64,000 nucleotides of DNA, from NCBI GenBank assembly GCA_963920635.1, contig OY987298.1:111838035-111902034 (forward strand), given 5' to 3'. Origin of the DNA: Pseudeuparius sepicola (Eukaryota > Arthropoda > Insecta > Coleoptera > Anthribidae). This document shows positions 23,643-36,000 of the stretch, in pieces; position 1 is the stretch's first letter, and each line of letters opens with the position of its first letter. The notes beneath the pieces are model-generated. The model was not told where the DNA came from, ran no database searches, and saw only the letters and a program-made list of their open reading frames with translations. The translations under genes were made by a program, and so were the position numbers.

Positions 23643-24071
23643 CTATTTCTTGCCGGGATGTAGTGGTGTGAAATCGTTTCACTCCTTCACATTAGACGCA
23701 ACTGGAGGCAAAGACACCTATTGTGAAAACGCCAAAACGCTCTCTGTCCTTAAGAAATCGCGGCTTTTAGTGCATGTCGTACGTGTTCTTTGGTTCAGGT
23801 CGATTGGCGTTATTTTTAGAAGAATATAAGAATGTAGGTATAGCAGGAGAAAAGGAGAACATAGGAAATCGTAAGGATATAGAATTTCTTACAACAAGCA
23901 TCAGATTTACGGATATCTATACCCTATCCAAATTGAAGTAAGACAGATTTCTCCTAGCCCAAGTTGTTTTATATCGTATAGAAGTTTATATATTATGCCT
24001 ACAAACAATAATGAAATGTTACCCTCCACCCTCTAATCCCTTCTAGGAGTTGTAGAAAACGCCAGAGTCTC

Positions 24072-24300
24072 CTACATCTCACCACTACTCACTAGGTATA
24101 TAGTCAGTTCGAACAAATAGTAAACATATCCGCTGGAACCCGAATGCTCCGGTGGCTTAGTGTTTGGTTAAGTGCCTACAGCTTCAGTGGGAGTCCCGGA
24201 TCATAATCCCGACGCAAGTGCATTTTTTTCAACTGGTTATCCCTGCTATGCCCTCAAAACATCCCTCTTTATTTATATTTACAGGTACAAAAATCCATCC
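24072..24300 (+). mobile_element. tRNA-derived SINE, plus-strand copy
   Basis: It carries a pol III-type A box (TGGCTTAGTGT, 24152) and a decayed B box (GGATCATAATCC, 24198). The segments before and after match the reverse complement of 38082-38312: ACATCTCACC...ACT...AGTCAGT before the A box, and TTTTTTCAACT...AACATCCCTCTTTAT after the B box. Conservation well outside the tRNA part shows a SINE family rather than a tRNA gene. The borders are those of the shared segment. Confidence 0.75.
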
Positions 24301-26780
24301 TTATTTTTTAAAGACTTTTGTGGGCTTTGGCAGAGAATAAGTATAGTTTAAGTCTAACTATATACGTACCAAGTTAAATTTTGGGAATATGTTTGATCAT
24401 TGAGTAAAGGAATAATTCCTTTACTCAATGGTTTGATTGCATTGGATATAAAAACAGAGTAAGTAGAGTACAAAATTTTTAATTTGAATATTATTTTAAA
24501 AACCTCCAAGAAAATGGCAAAAAGTTGTATCCATTTTAAACGCAGTAACGAGTTTACATTACATTACTGCATCCCCACAAAAAGATATCACATTTTTTTC
24601 TTAACTGAGTCAGTCAAGAATAATTATACCTTGCTTCTAACTACATATAGTTCGAAACTTTTTAGAAATTTTTTAAATTATTTTTTTTATATTGCTACCT
24701 ACCTTATTTGAAATTTTAAACCTTGGTATGGTAAAAATTGGGGAATTGTGAATCATTCCGTAAAATCTTGCAGAAGTATTATTTCATTCATTTTTAGAAT
24801 GTTCTTTGAAAATAACGGAACATCTTTATTAAAAAATAATAAGTGGTTTGTTTAGTTCTAACATCGTTTGATATTGCCGTTTTGCTCGATAAATTTTAAA
24901 AGCTTAATTTAGATATTCTTGTTACTTTTGAGATAATAGCCTCGCTCCAAGAAACACACACTGCATCTGGGTAGTGCCAATAATTGCACAGTAAAATTAA
25001 AAATCATAATTTTTGTTAAGGTTTCTTAAGGTCCAAGTCTTTTATGAACTATTTTTAGAGTTTTTAAGTTTAATTTAATTCAAATTTGTAAATTTCCAGT
25101 GACTCTTTGCAGAAGCAATTGGCAAAATTTTATGTAGGATATATAGTAATATTGGGCTTTTAATTTCTACGTTTTCGGATACCTCTTGTAAAATTGTAAA
25201 TTTTAATCAAATAATCGCTCAATTTTGATTCGATTGTTAAATTCTACTACATTTCTGTTCTGGTGTATTCACGCATTAGCATTGGTTTAAAAAAGGACCT
25301 ACTGGATCAATAACCTTGTTATCAGTTTCCTAAGATGAAAAAAAAAATCGGCATACAAAACACGAGCGAAGAATGCTATATACCGACCGATATCCATCGT
25401 ATATTCATGAGTAAGACAAGGACGGGAGTTGTGAAGTAGGGCCGAACATTCGCTGAACAAACATGCAAAATATGTTTAAATAGCTTACGTGGCCTTTTTG
25501 GTAATATCAAGTCAAAATGTGGAGCGGATACCACACTGTTGTTCCGTGTTCTATTTTGTATTGTGTATAAACATGAACTCGCCAAACAAATTTATAGCTA
25601 TAGGAACACACGATGGTTTTCTGTCTGTGTGACACACTGTGGAGGTGTCAAATTATACACCTTCCAGCATTACATCCGCATGGAGCAATAATTTTGTAAA
25701 CTGAATATAAATTATGTCCAAAATTTACTTCCTACAAATTTATTTACATATTTCTTCCTACTGAGACATTTTACAACGTATACTATGTACAATTTATGAG
25801 CTGCCGGTTGTTAGACATCTACAAATTAAAGTGGAAAACATAATAACATAACATCGCCCACACACACGTTTATCCCGACATTGCTGAACCTGCCTCCAGT
25901 TATTGTATGCCCCGCTATTTTACAGAAGTGTACTCATCTGTTATAATATTATTTGGACTCGGTATACAATACAATAATTGGCTTCGTTCGCTTGTGGCTG
26001 CTCTCACGGTACCAGCCCGTGAACTTTCGAGGCTCAAAAATGCAGAAGTGGGTCGGCCTGACCGCCGGACGACTCGCGTTTCCAGACTGCAGGCCTTGCA
26101 GTCATCGTGCTCTTTTTGCGCTCACTTTCGCCTTCACGACACCGTTGGTGTGGCATGACGCGGCGTTGTTGTCGTTATTGCGGTCTATTATAACTCTAAT
26201 AGCTTTTATTACACCGCGCACGATAGTTGCTCTTGATGTATATAATCATAAGTGCGGACAGATGGGCAACTCTAAAAGGATTTTATAGGTTATAGGTATG
26301 TAGGCTATGGGAACTAGATGAAAGGCGATACCGCATCAAGTGGTTGACTCGAAGCTATGTGTATATGTGGGGCACTGAGCATGGTTCATTAAAATAGGTA
26401 CCAATTTTAATATCCGCATAAAAACTAAGCAACTTATTGAATTTTTCTTTAGTCGATTGATTGCTATTATGATCTTTGAGGTTAATTAAATAACTATCAT
26501 CAAGTAGGCACACGTCACCAAATCACTTCATATTAATCAACTAGCGGGTTTTGGGTTTTTATAGTAATTTCTCTCTAATTGAATACTATATTTTTACACG
26601 ACTGTAAACGAGTTCAGAATAATAGGTACCTATGCGAAATCATTTCGAATATTTTATATAGGTGTATTTAGAAAGTGGCTTATTACGCTATAGGGGTCAT
26701 CGACAATAATATTCTCTGGAAGGACTCTATGTAGGTATGCATGTTCTATTCATTTTGATGAACAGGCTTTTTTAATGCAA
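24301..26780. other. Noncoding stretch, no supported gene
   Basis: AT-rich. An inverted pair around TTGAGTAAAGGAAT (about 24397-24430) is visible. The 15-mer AGTAAGACAAGGACG occurs near 25410 and again near 58019. A GC-richer segment at 25990-26170 has two overlapping open frames with no recognisable domain. Confidence 0.35.
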
Positions 26781-26789
26781 CACGAAAGA

Positions 26790-26992
26790 ACGCGAAAAAT
26801 GGCGCTCTAGAAACCTAACCGAAGAAGCAGTGGTGTCAAAATTGGTAAAACCACCAAAGAAATTCATTTCGGTTCAAGAAGTAACTCATGGAGATGAGGA
26901 AAATGGAGACATTGTAACTCCCGATACGACGAAGATTTTGGAGCAAATAGAATTAACCGAAGAAATGCAATCAGCAGCAAGCAACAGCAAGT
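26790..26992 (+). pseudogene. Weak coding candidate, unrecognised
   Basis: An open stretch with no start codon at its 5' end reads protein-like from about 26786 to a stop at 26992. It is acidic/basic-mixed, with EKWRSRNLTEEAVVSKLVKP and VTHGDEENGDIVTPDTTKIL. Amino-acid composition and lack of AT-driven residues are unlike chance frames here. It could be a terminal exon, a retrocopied pseudogene fragment or chance. There is no clear acceptor and no poly-A signal close by. I do not recognise a family. Confidence 0.22.
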
Positions 26993-29886
26993 AAACCTGT
27001 TAACTGCAGCAGATCACCGCCAGCAAAATTATTGAAGCTTATCAAAGAAGAGCGTAATTAGAAATCACTTCAATTGCATTTTTGAAGAAAAGATTAAAGT
27101 GGTAGAAGTTTAAGTTACCAATGCAGATCAAAGCTCCCTCTTTCACCAACGTAACATCAAAGATATTGCTATCTTTGCTGGGACATGTCCTGACAATCAT
27201 CTGCAGGCACAATGATCCCAGCCAGCCCATTACCGGTTTCATCCTCTTTGGGAATCATCAGATGGTTTATTCCCAACAAACCATGGTTTATTCCCAACGA
27301 AAATCAAGAACCAATGGTGTAGTTCAATGCCGGTAGGGGTATTAGCCCTCGGAGTAGTTATTTCTGTTGGTTCTATCTTTTTAAGTTACCAAGTTTTCTT
27401 TTGCTTGTATTTTTTAAAAAAACAAAAAGAAAAAGTTCTAAGGAATAAAACTAGCCGTCTAAAAATTCAGAAATAGGTATAGATGTGTTCCTAGAAAATA
27501 GTTTATTATCATTAAAAGTATTCAAAGAAATGAATATCCCAAGTAATATTGTATGGAAATGTTAGGTGGGTACCTACCTAATTAAAAATATTTTCATATT
27601 TGTTATAAGTAATTGTTTATAATGTAGCTATTGTATAAGGTATAATGTACAATCATATAATTATATTAGTTCTCTTTATGATGATTAAAATTATGTTGTT
27701 TTGATTAAGTTGTAGGTATAGTTTCTCAACCTACAAAACCAAAACCAACAAAAATCTTGGACTTATGTTGTATTGTGAATTAAAATAATTTACATTTTAC
27801 ACAAAACAACAACCAAGACATTATAGTATTTATGGAACCCACACGTCTAAATTATTTCAAATTTCCCGCTTCATTTAGGGTTAAAGATGGCCGGCATATT
27901 ATTCCCCCGGTCCCCGGTCGGACATCTCTTTTGCGCGGTATAGGTTGCTATAGTATAGATGTATGATGCCCTGAACCCTTGTCTATGGATAGACAAGGCC
28001 TGAACCGACACTATATTTATAGATCCGAGATTGTTTGTGAACTGGGGTGGCACTACTCGACTAAAAAAAGAATGGCGACCTATTATTCAGTGTGTCCACG
28101 AATTGAGTTCACATAAGGTGTAAATAACAAAAAAAATCGAGTTGAAATTTGAGCCTCTGGAGATCACCTCTGCTTGGTTTGAAACTAATTTGTGACAAAA
28201 TTTTACTTTCGAAAAATCGACTAGTTTTCGACAGAAAAAAACGGTGGCAGGTGCGATCGATAGCCCTTCTAGACGGCCTTCTTTTGTTATGATGAAAGTT
28301 GCTGTCCATGGCCACCTATGGCTAAAAATCGAAAGAATTAAAAATTTAAACATCTCTATAACGTTTTTTTTTTCAACATAGGTACGGAAAAAGTTTAATA
28401 TGAAAGTTGTCTGCAAGATCTACAGAAGAAACTGGCAAGTATGACACATCAAATTAAAGGGGATATTTGCGAAAATGCCTTATTATTTTTTTTTTCAGAT
28501 GATTTAATTTTTAATCCCAAGAGAGTACAAATTTAATCATATTAAATCTTTTAAAACTAAATTCTGACAGTTCTTGCAAACAATTTTCATCTTAAAATTT
28601 TTTTGGTTACCTCAAGTACCTAATAAAAAAGTTACCGCGGTTTAAAATTTTTTTTAAACCGTTTAAAAGTTTTTTTTTTATTTTTGGCCACAGTTTTCGT
28701 AGGTGGCCATGGATATTGTGAACGAGCCACTTATATGTATAAGCCACCCTATCCTAACCTCCTATCCTGTCCTATAATATATTATAACGTTGATTTCCTC
28801 CATCGACGATTATAATGCGCAAACTTACGTAGTGTACGTTTAATGCAGTCTCTATTTTCACTGCAGTTTATATGGGATTGCCAAATATTAACAGTTGTTG
28901 CGTAAATGAGAGTCTATTAAAAGATTGTGCACGTACGGTTGAAGTACACAATGCCGTTCTTAACCTATAAATTTAGATGAGCTAGAAACTGCACTACATG
29001 TGGCAACTTATACCATTACCATTAGTGATTGCTTGAGACATTGCCAGCTATACTCTATTCAAACTAAATGCAAGTGGCGCTTAAACATTTACACGATGGA
29101 AGCACGTGAACGATTCTGAGGGCTAATACGAGGCAGGGCCGCATTAAGGACGATCTCTATGAATTTTATAATATAAAAGATTAAAATAATATGCCCCAGT
29201 ATTAAGAACTTTAAAAACAAACTTTTATGGCACACCTAATCATTCACTTACCTGCAAATTTCTACTATTAACACAAATCGAAGCTCCAACAATTAATAAA
29301 CAGCGAAATAATTATATCGGAAAAAATAAAGGTCCACTTGCAACTCAATACACCTCTGTAAGAAACAGCGACTCGCTGCACTTGCCCGCCGGGTCAGACT
29401 TTATTGCCGGCTGACCAATAGCAAGCCGATCACGTGCGTATCACGCTCTAGCCATGCAACAACTTGTGTTTATGTTTCACTTGCGTTTAGTTTGAATAGA
29501 GTTTAGATGGATGAGACCCTTACTTTAGGAGTTATTGTGGGGTCTCATATTGGGAACTGTCTCATATTAGTAGTAGGTATGTTAATAAATTGTTCTCCAA
29601 TGGAAACCTTGTTTTAATTAAAAACTTCTGGATTATAAAATGTTTATCTATTTTCATTAGAGGGAACTTTGACATATTTATATCGTTGGACTCAGGAAAA
29701 CAAATAGGTATATCTCAAAAATACAAAATATACAGGGTATTTCTCTATAACAGAAATTCTTGTAATAGCAGATTGTAGTTTTTTCTCATTCAAAAATAAA
29801 AGGTCTATTAGATATATAGAAATGATCCATTTCTAATAAGCCACATAATGGAAACGAATGGCTTACGATGTTTCCGTTTGTTGCAG
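26993..29886. other. Noncoding, intronic or upstream of the ZP exon
   Basis: It contains a CAGTGTGTCCACG terminus at 28088 (TA-type element, related to sequence near 40720-40860 and 45720-45800). A palindromic patch around GCCGGCTGACCAATAGCAAG lies near 29410. The final bases (TTTCCGTTTGTTGCAG) form the acceptor of the following exon. Confidence 0.45.
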
Positions 29887-30098
29887 TATCGCCTAAAGTG
29901 AAGTGCACGCCGGAACGCATGCGCGTGGAGGTGCCGGTGGGGCCAGACACCCGCGCCGTCTACGTGGCGGGACTGCGCGACTACCCGGACCCGGCGTGCC
30001 GGCCGCGCGCCGACGCAGGTGGCTCCCTCGCCGTGCTCGAACTGGACCTTCGCGACGTTTACAGGTGCGCGGTCACGCGTGCTGTCAACAAGCAGACG
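29887..30098 (+). CDS. ZP-domain protein, internal exon (ZP-N start)
   Basis: The exon is bounded by a strong acceptor (pyrimidine-rich, TTGCAG ending 29886) and donor GTGAGT at 30099. It enters with one base of a codon supplied upstream and ends on a complete codon. It reads SPKVKCTPERMRVEV, then VYVAGLRDYPDPACRP, then LDLRDVYRCAVTRAVNKQT. The three cysteines (VKC, PAC, YRC) match C1-C3 of a ZP-N module as found in insect cuticular/apical-matrix ZP proteins. These are secreted or single-pass membrane proteins that polymerise at the apical surface. The exon is conspicuously GC-rich against AT-rich flanks. The ATG at 29868 lies in the intron and is not the start. The minus-strand frame (29808-30113) and the plus frame at 29903 are shadows. 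Which ZP gene this is I cannot say. Confidence 0.82.
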
Positions 30099-30505
30099 GT
30101 GAGTAGATACCAAAAGTTATTTAGTGAGGTTAACACGTCCCCCACCCTTATAAGGGAACAACGGAACATTCTCACAACTCATTCTTCTTCTCATCTGAAT
30201 TCTTTTTATAAAAGGACAAGCGAACCATTTTCTAAACACATAAATACGTTCTCTTATACGTTGTCACTTTTAATTTTGTCTGAAAAACACCATTATTCAT
30301 AACCTTAACATTCAATAAACAACGTATGACACGAATATCGTATAGGTAAAGAGTTTTTTTTATTAAGTATATCTACTATGCAGTGTGGTCATACATAGGT
30401 ATTTTTTTTTAATTAATTGCAGAACCAAAATAAAATATTCCCGAAAGTTGGTGCATGGTTCATAACTTTAGGCGCACTTAGAATGGTTGCAAGTCAAATA
30501 ACATA

Positions 30506-31798
30506 CAGGGTAGGTCAAAAAATATAAAAGAGCAAAGTACCCTTATTTCAGAAAATTCAGCAAAATGATATTAAGAAAAGTTGTCTAGAATTAAAAGTTA
30601 TGCCCAAATACGGACTTAAATGAGTCCGTAAAATAGCTATTTTTGGGAGCGTATGAAAAAATTTTTTTTTGAAAAACAATAATATCCCTTTTTTAATGTT
30701 CATTCTAAAGACTTTAATAAATTAATCAAAATAAAATCAATTTCGGATGACGTTGTTAAAATTCAAGCATATTTGTAAAATTAACTTAGGTTTTTAATTT
30801 TTTAGGGAATCGCAAACTTCATGTTTGTTGCACAAAACTTTAAAATTTCGCAAAAATGTTTCTTAAGGAGGTAAAAGAGTAATGATTAAAGGGCGGAATA
30901 TATGAATTTAATTTCAATCGAAATATGCGCATATATATTATGCATCATTTTTATTTAAAATATGCAATAATATGCATTTATTTGGCCAAATATGCAATAA
31001 TATGCATTTATTTTACATGCAAAAATACCTTAAAAAACACCAAAACTGATTTTAGAGAAAAGGTTTATTTTGAGAAAAATTAAAAGAAAACAAATACATA
31101 AAACACCTCGTAAAATACCTATATTAAAGCAGAATTATAAAAACATTTCAATTTGAAATTGTATAGTAGGAATTTATGATTAAATACTTTCAAAGTTTTC
31201 CAATAAAAATATTTGCCTTCTGTCGGAAAAAATATGTTTATATATAGAAAAGCTTCCCTCAACATCTGCCGATTTAATAGGACAATATTTTAATTTCGGT
31301 AGGCTAAAGTATAAGGCCAAGGTGCAACTTCGTTGGATGATTTACCATCAAAAATACCTACTCTTTACTGCCATTAAAGATTTGAACCCTTCATTATTTT
31401 CTATAATAGCATCTAATTTGGGCTGTCATAATCTTGGTTATATCTTGTATCTATAAATAAATATAGGAAAAACATGCAAATATGCACAAAAATATAGTTT
31501 TTCCATAAATATGCAATGTTTTGCGAAATTGAATAAAATATGCAAAAAATGCATATTGTATATGCAATTTGCATATATTCCGCCCTTTAGTAAAGATAAT
31601 ATGTATATTAAAAAACTGTCATTTAAGGTGCAAAATTTTTATTTTAAATGTTTATAAAGAAATGTAAAAAATAATTGACGAAAATTTTTTTCTTAGGAGG
31701 CTATGTGTTGGTATTTAGGAATAGCTTTTAATTTTAAACAACTTTTTTTAATAACATCTTGCTGAATTTTCAATTTTTAAATTTTTTTACCTACCCTG
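30506..31798. mobile_element. Middle element of the nest, TIR CAGGGTAGGTCAAAAA
   Basis: CAGGGTAGGTCAAAAAATAT at 30506 (TA at 30504-30505) is mirrored by TTTTTTACCTACCCTG ending 31798 (TA at 31799-31800). The arms share sequence such as TTCAGCAAAATGATATTAAG with the right arm near 31750. It is interrupted by the hAT-like element at 30887-31589. Confidence 0.8.
30887..31589. mobile_element. hAT-like nonautonomous element, innermost
   Basis: Inverted ends TAAAGGGCGGAATATATG and CATATATTCCGCCCTTTA, with flanking octamers GTAATGAT (30879-30886) and GTAAAGAT (31590-31597) that match at seven of eight positions. An 8-base duplication points to hAT. The ends are rich in repeated ATATGCAATAATATGCAT motifs, seen in both subterminal regions. 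No transposase frame was found. Confidence 0.75.
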
Positions 31799-32290
31799 TA
31801 TGATGTTTAACTTGCAACCATTCTAAGTGCATCTAATATGATTATCGAGCAAGCATCAACTTTTGGCAATATCTCTATTTTGGTTGTGCAATTAGTAAAA
31901 AAATCCCATATATGTTGCACACTTAAATGACCACACTGTATAGCTGAGTTCGGCATAATTACTCCTCCATTCGCTCTTTTTGCTCCAACAATTAATTATT
32001 TCTAAGGCAAAATATTTTTGTTGACGCAAAAATGCGATTGGAGGACCATTGTCGAACTCAAAACAAATCTTATCCATTGATGGATTGTTCAGTATATTGA
32101 CAGATAGTCACAAGATACAAGAGTTTCTTTCAAATCGCTGAACATTTGCAGTACATAAGTGAAAAACCCCATGAAAAATTAGGAAACTTTCAGAACACTT
32201 AAAAAGGATATGTTTTTTATTATTTAATTTTTTATTCATTCTACAGTTCATAGAAATACCTACTGAATATTTGGGTAATCTTTTCTTGAA

Positions 32291-33025
32291 CAGGGTGTCC
32301 GAGTTAACGTGATAAACCCTCAGTAATTTTGAAGATAAATTGATTTTTAAAAAAACTTTTGTAGAATTTTCCGAGAAGTTCGAATATGATCTCAAACTTA
32401 ATATTGAGGAGGTTTTCTAAATGTTGTTATTTTTTTAAATAACCCTTTTCAAAAAAGTGTGAAGTTATATTTTAACACGGAATATTAGTAACCAGTATAC
32501 GGGGAGTAACAAAATATCGTCGGTTCTCATTTTTGAACTCCGGTTTGACCGGAAGTGAGCATCGCTTGGTCAGATTTTTGAGACACCCTCTATATTTTGG
32601 ATTTTTTAGTTAGTTTAGTAGTGTATATTTTATATAGTTGTCTCTATAAATAACCAAGAAGCGAATTTTTATTTTTTTATAAATTTCGTCAATTACGATA
32701 AATTCACATCTTTGCAAGGAATGCTAAAAATATTTTGTCAGAGATAAGTACATAAATCTTTATGGTTGGAATTGGTAGAAGAAAAGGTATATAAAATGCT
32801 GAAAATATAAAGGGTGTCTCAAAAATCTGACCAAGTGATGCTCACTTTCGATCAAACCGAAAGTCAAATGAAAGCCGACAATATTTTGTTACTCCCCGTT
32901 ACTAATATCCTTTGTAACAACACCATGTATATTAAGTTTGACACAATATTCGAATTTCTCGAAAAATTCTACACAAGACTGGTTTTTGAACTATAAATTT
33001 ATCTTCAAAATCAGTCACCAAGTCC
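32291..33025. mobile_element. Foldback element with decayed right end
   Basis: CAGGGTGTCCGAGTTAACGT at 32291 opens the left arm. The arms pair through AGGGTGTCTCAAAAATCTGA (32811) with its complement near 32590, and through GGGGAGTAACAAAATAT (32500) with its complement near 32885. The outer right arm (about 32990-33025) is diverged, so the end is approximate. Confidence 0.65.
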
Positions 33026-36000
33026 TAAAGTAAAATATACAAATAGAAAAATAACGCATACTGTATGGACGCCGTCATTACTTTCTGGTTATTTAAGATT
33101 CTTAAATTTAGAGTAAAGACGACCTACCTTGTTTAATGGCAAAACATATAGAAAGAGCATGGGTACAAACCAGCCATACTCAATTCCGTAATAATATAGG
33201 TACAAGAAAATAACAATTTCTAAAATTTTTAAATCAATTCCGGTTAAACCGTTAAACCGAGAGAGCTTCAAATTCTAACCGACCAGATTTTTTTGGTAAA
33301 TATTAATTTCAAAAATGGAAACAAATGATATAATTAATATATCTGCCAAAACGTATCGACTAGGGTCAATTTAGAGACTTTCGATTTCCTGGAAAAACTG
33401 TGTCATTCTGGTTTTATATGGTATTTTTTTATCTCAAAAGGGGGTAAGGAATTAATCCGAATTTACCTTTTATATGAGACACCCCCCTGTGCTAGTGGAA
33501 TTACATGTACAGAGTTATTCAGTTTTATTCTAGTTTTTATTCTAGGATACTTCAGTAGGTAAAAATCATAAAATATTACTATTTTGTGATATAACTATTT
33601 ATGCATAGCCTCCACATTTTCGAGACACAGTATGTTTAAATTCCCAAAAATGTTAAAATAACCTTAATCACTGTGCCAACCTAACAAAAAAATATTTCCT
33701 AGATGTGCTCACATTCTATCTGAACTAAGTTTAGCTATTTGGAATCCTTATATAGAACTTGTAAAAAAAAACACTTTCGTACAATAATTTATTTCACATT
33801 GGCACCGACCAACATAATAATATACCTACCTATTAAGCTGTATTGAAATTGTCAATATTTTGCTACGAGTTGCTCGGTCAACTGCCGACACCTGTGGAAA
33901 AGTATTACTTTCCGCATTTGTTAGGTTAAGCTGTGCACACACGCAAGAAACAAAACATTAATTCCACAAAATACAAATGCTGGAGATGTAGGATATATGA
34001 AGAAGAAGTTAAGTTATTCTTTGGCTACAAATGTAAGGAAGATCTCGGTAAGTTCCGCAACATAAAGCAACCCTTCTGAGGTAGCAATTTTTAATTATAT
34101 GTATGCACACTGTGAAATTTTAGGCGCTGTTTGACCTTGGCAATTGTAATAAAAGAAAACAAATCATATAAAATAACTTACTAGAACCATTATTTGTGAG
34201 AGATACATGATACCAACCTAATACATTGCACACATTATTGGTAGAGACCATTGAAAATTGGTATGAGTAGATTAGTTAAAGAATCGATCGATCGTTCTCG
34301 AATAACCTAAAGGAGGGCACAGAGAATTAAAAAATTTCAAAATTATATATTTTTTAAGTTACACACTTATAATTAAGTATTAGATCGAGTTAACATTTTT
34401 AAACAATAATTAAGTCAGAATTCAGGTATTTTACGAAATCACTGTTAAAATAATTTTAGCCAGCGGAAACTTCTACACAGATGAGCAGCATTTAAAAATT
34501 TCTGAATATCGCGCGGATACGAATTGGCAGGACACCAAGAAAGGCACGGTTTAAAATTGACAGCACATGAAATTTACATTTGAGAATACTGCGCTCAATA
34601 TCTGACACCAAATTTGAATGCTGGGAGGAATATCACCTTTTAGAAATGATCCTTTTTCAAACTGGGCATTGCTACGACGGCTTCAAGACACAACGATTCA
34701 ATTTTCCAAATCCTGCCAATCCGCTGCTGCAGTTTTTCAATTTCGAGCTACTTTTGTGCGACCAGATTTCGTGGTTATGAGAGGTTGTAGGCACTCAACC
34801 ACTTTATCACTTCATAAAGGTTTAATACATGGACAGGTGTACACTAGTCACACTTATTTTTTCACTTCCAATATAACATTATAATGAAGAATGACTAGAC
34901 TGCTTTTGTTATTCTTTACATATTGCCACGACCTGGTTAGCCGTGATTAGGAGCGTAGCCTTTTTAGAACTAATAACAACTATATTTAAAATAATAAAAT
35001 TATTTATTAATTAAAGTAAAGATTCAACTAACAGAACTGACATTATAAAGTATAAAAGAACTTACGTTTTGGAAATCATTGTGGTGCAGAAAACTAATTT
35101 TGTTCATATTAAGTTCATATTTGGTAGGTACTCTTACTTAATGAAACTTTGCAAATAGTATGCACTGTAAAACTTGTTGGTTAAATTTTAACTCAGAAAC
35201 GTATTTAAATAAAATGAATTCAGGAATCGAAAATTCACTCTCTCGGTTAGCGAAAGAATTATAAGAAGCTATAAGAAGCTATTGAGATACGTATCTTCGG
35301 ATATAGTAAATGACCTGCCGTTGCATTTTACCGACTTGCTGAATCACCTTGTGGATCCATTTAATTTTATATTCGAAAATAAAAAGCATTATTTCGTACC
35401 ATCGTTGTGCTGCATTTACCTGGAGATAATTAAAAAGAATGAGGTTATGGCAATAATAGTCGCATCTAATGTGACTCTGACTCAGCAATTGCAACGGTTA
35501 CGAAAATCGTTTTATTATCATTTGCTTCACAAAGAGCCAGAAATTATTGTGTCTGGAACGATTCCGCTGTGCAACGATATCAGAGGAACAAAAAATGGTA
35601 ATCTAAATGGAAGCTAAAAATGCACGCGCACAACACTTTCTGTTCCACTACCAGGACATACATCTTTAGTCACTTACATTAATTTTGCCAGTAGTTAATA
35701 AATACTTACCTTGAAACCTAAAAACTTAAGTTTACTGACTTAGTTGAAAAGTGCATCTATAAAAGGCATCCATTTTTATTACACATTAAAGGGTGGTCTG
35801 ATCACATATTTAGGTGACTTTACTGGGCACTGATTATTTGGGAGACTTCAGGTTCACAAATCTTATCATAATTTATTATCATTCGGTTAGAAACATTAAA
35901 CTTTTCTTAATGGTTAGCTTGTTACAATTTCAATTAAGTAAGAATGAATCGGCTTTTCCCCATCGGTTTTCTAGCAACGGAATCGACAAAGTCAGTTTCA

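Larger units (their letters stand above)
30381..31938. mobile_element. Outer element of a three-level nest, TIR CAGTGTGGTCAT
   Basis: The left end CAGTGTGGTCATACAT (30381) and the right end ATGACCACACTG (31938) are inverted, with TA on the right and TG on the left. The arms continue inward (GCACTTAGAATGGTTGCAAG at about 30477 and its complement at about 31812). Without the inner insertion this is a palindromic MITE of about 260 bases, split almost at its centre. Confidence 0.75.

Noticed and set aside
23584..23829. Open frame with a poly-valine run
   Set aside because: The valines come from the (TTG)n microsatellite; no domain follows.
24148..24215. Possible tRNA gene
   Set aside because: A decayed B box, no consistent cloverleaf, and homology continuing outside the tRNA part show that it is a SINE.
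29808..30113. GC-rich minus-strand frame of 101 aa
   Set aside because: Antisense of the ZP exon; long open frames are expected opposite GC-rich codons.
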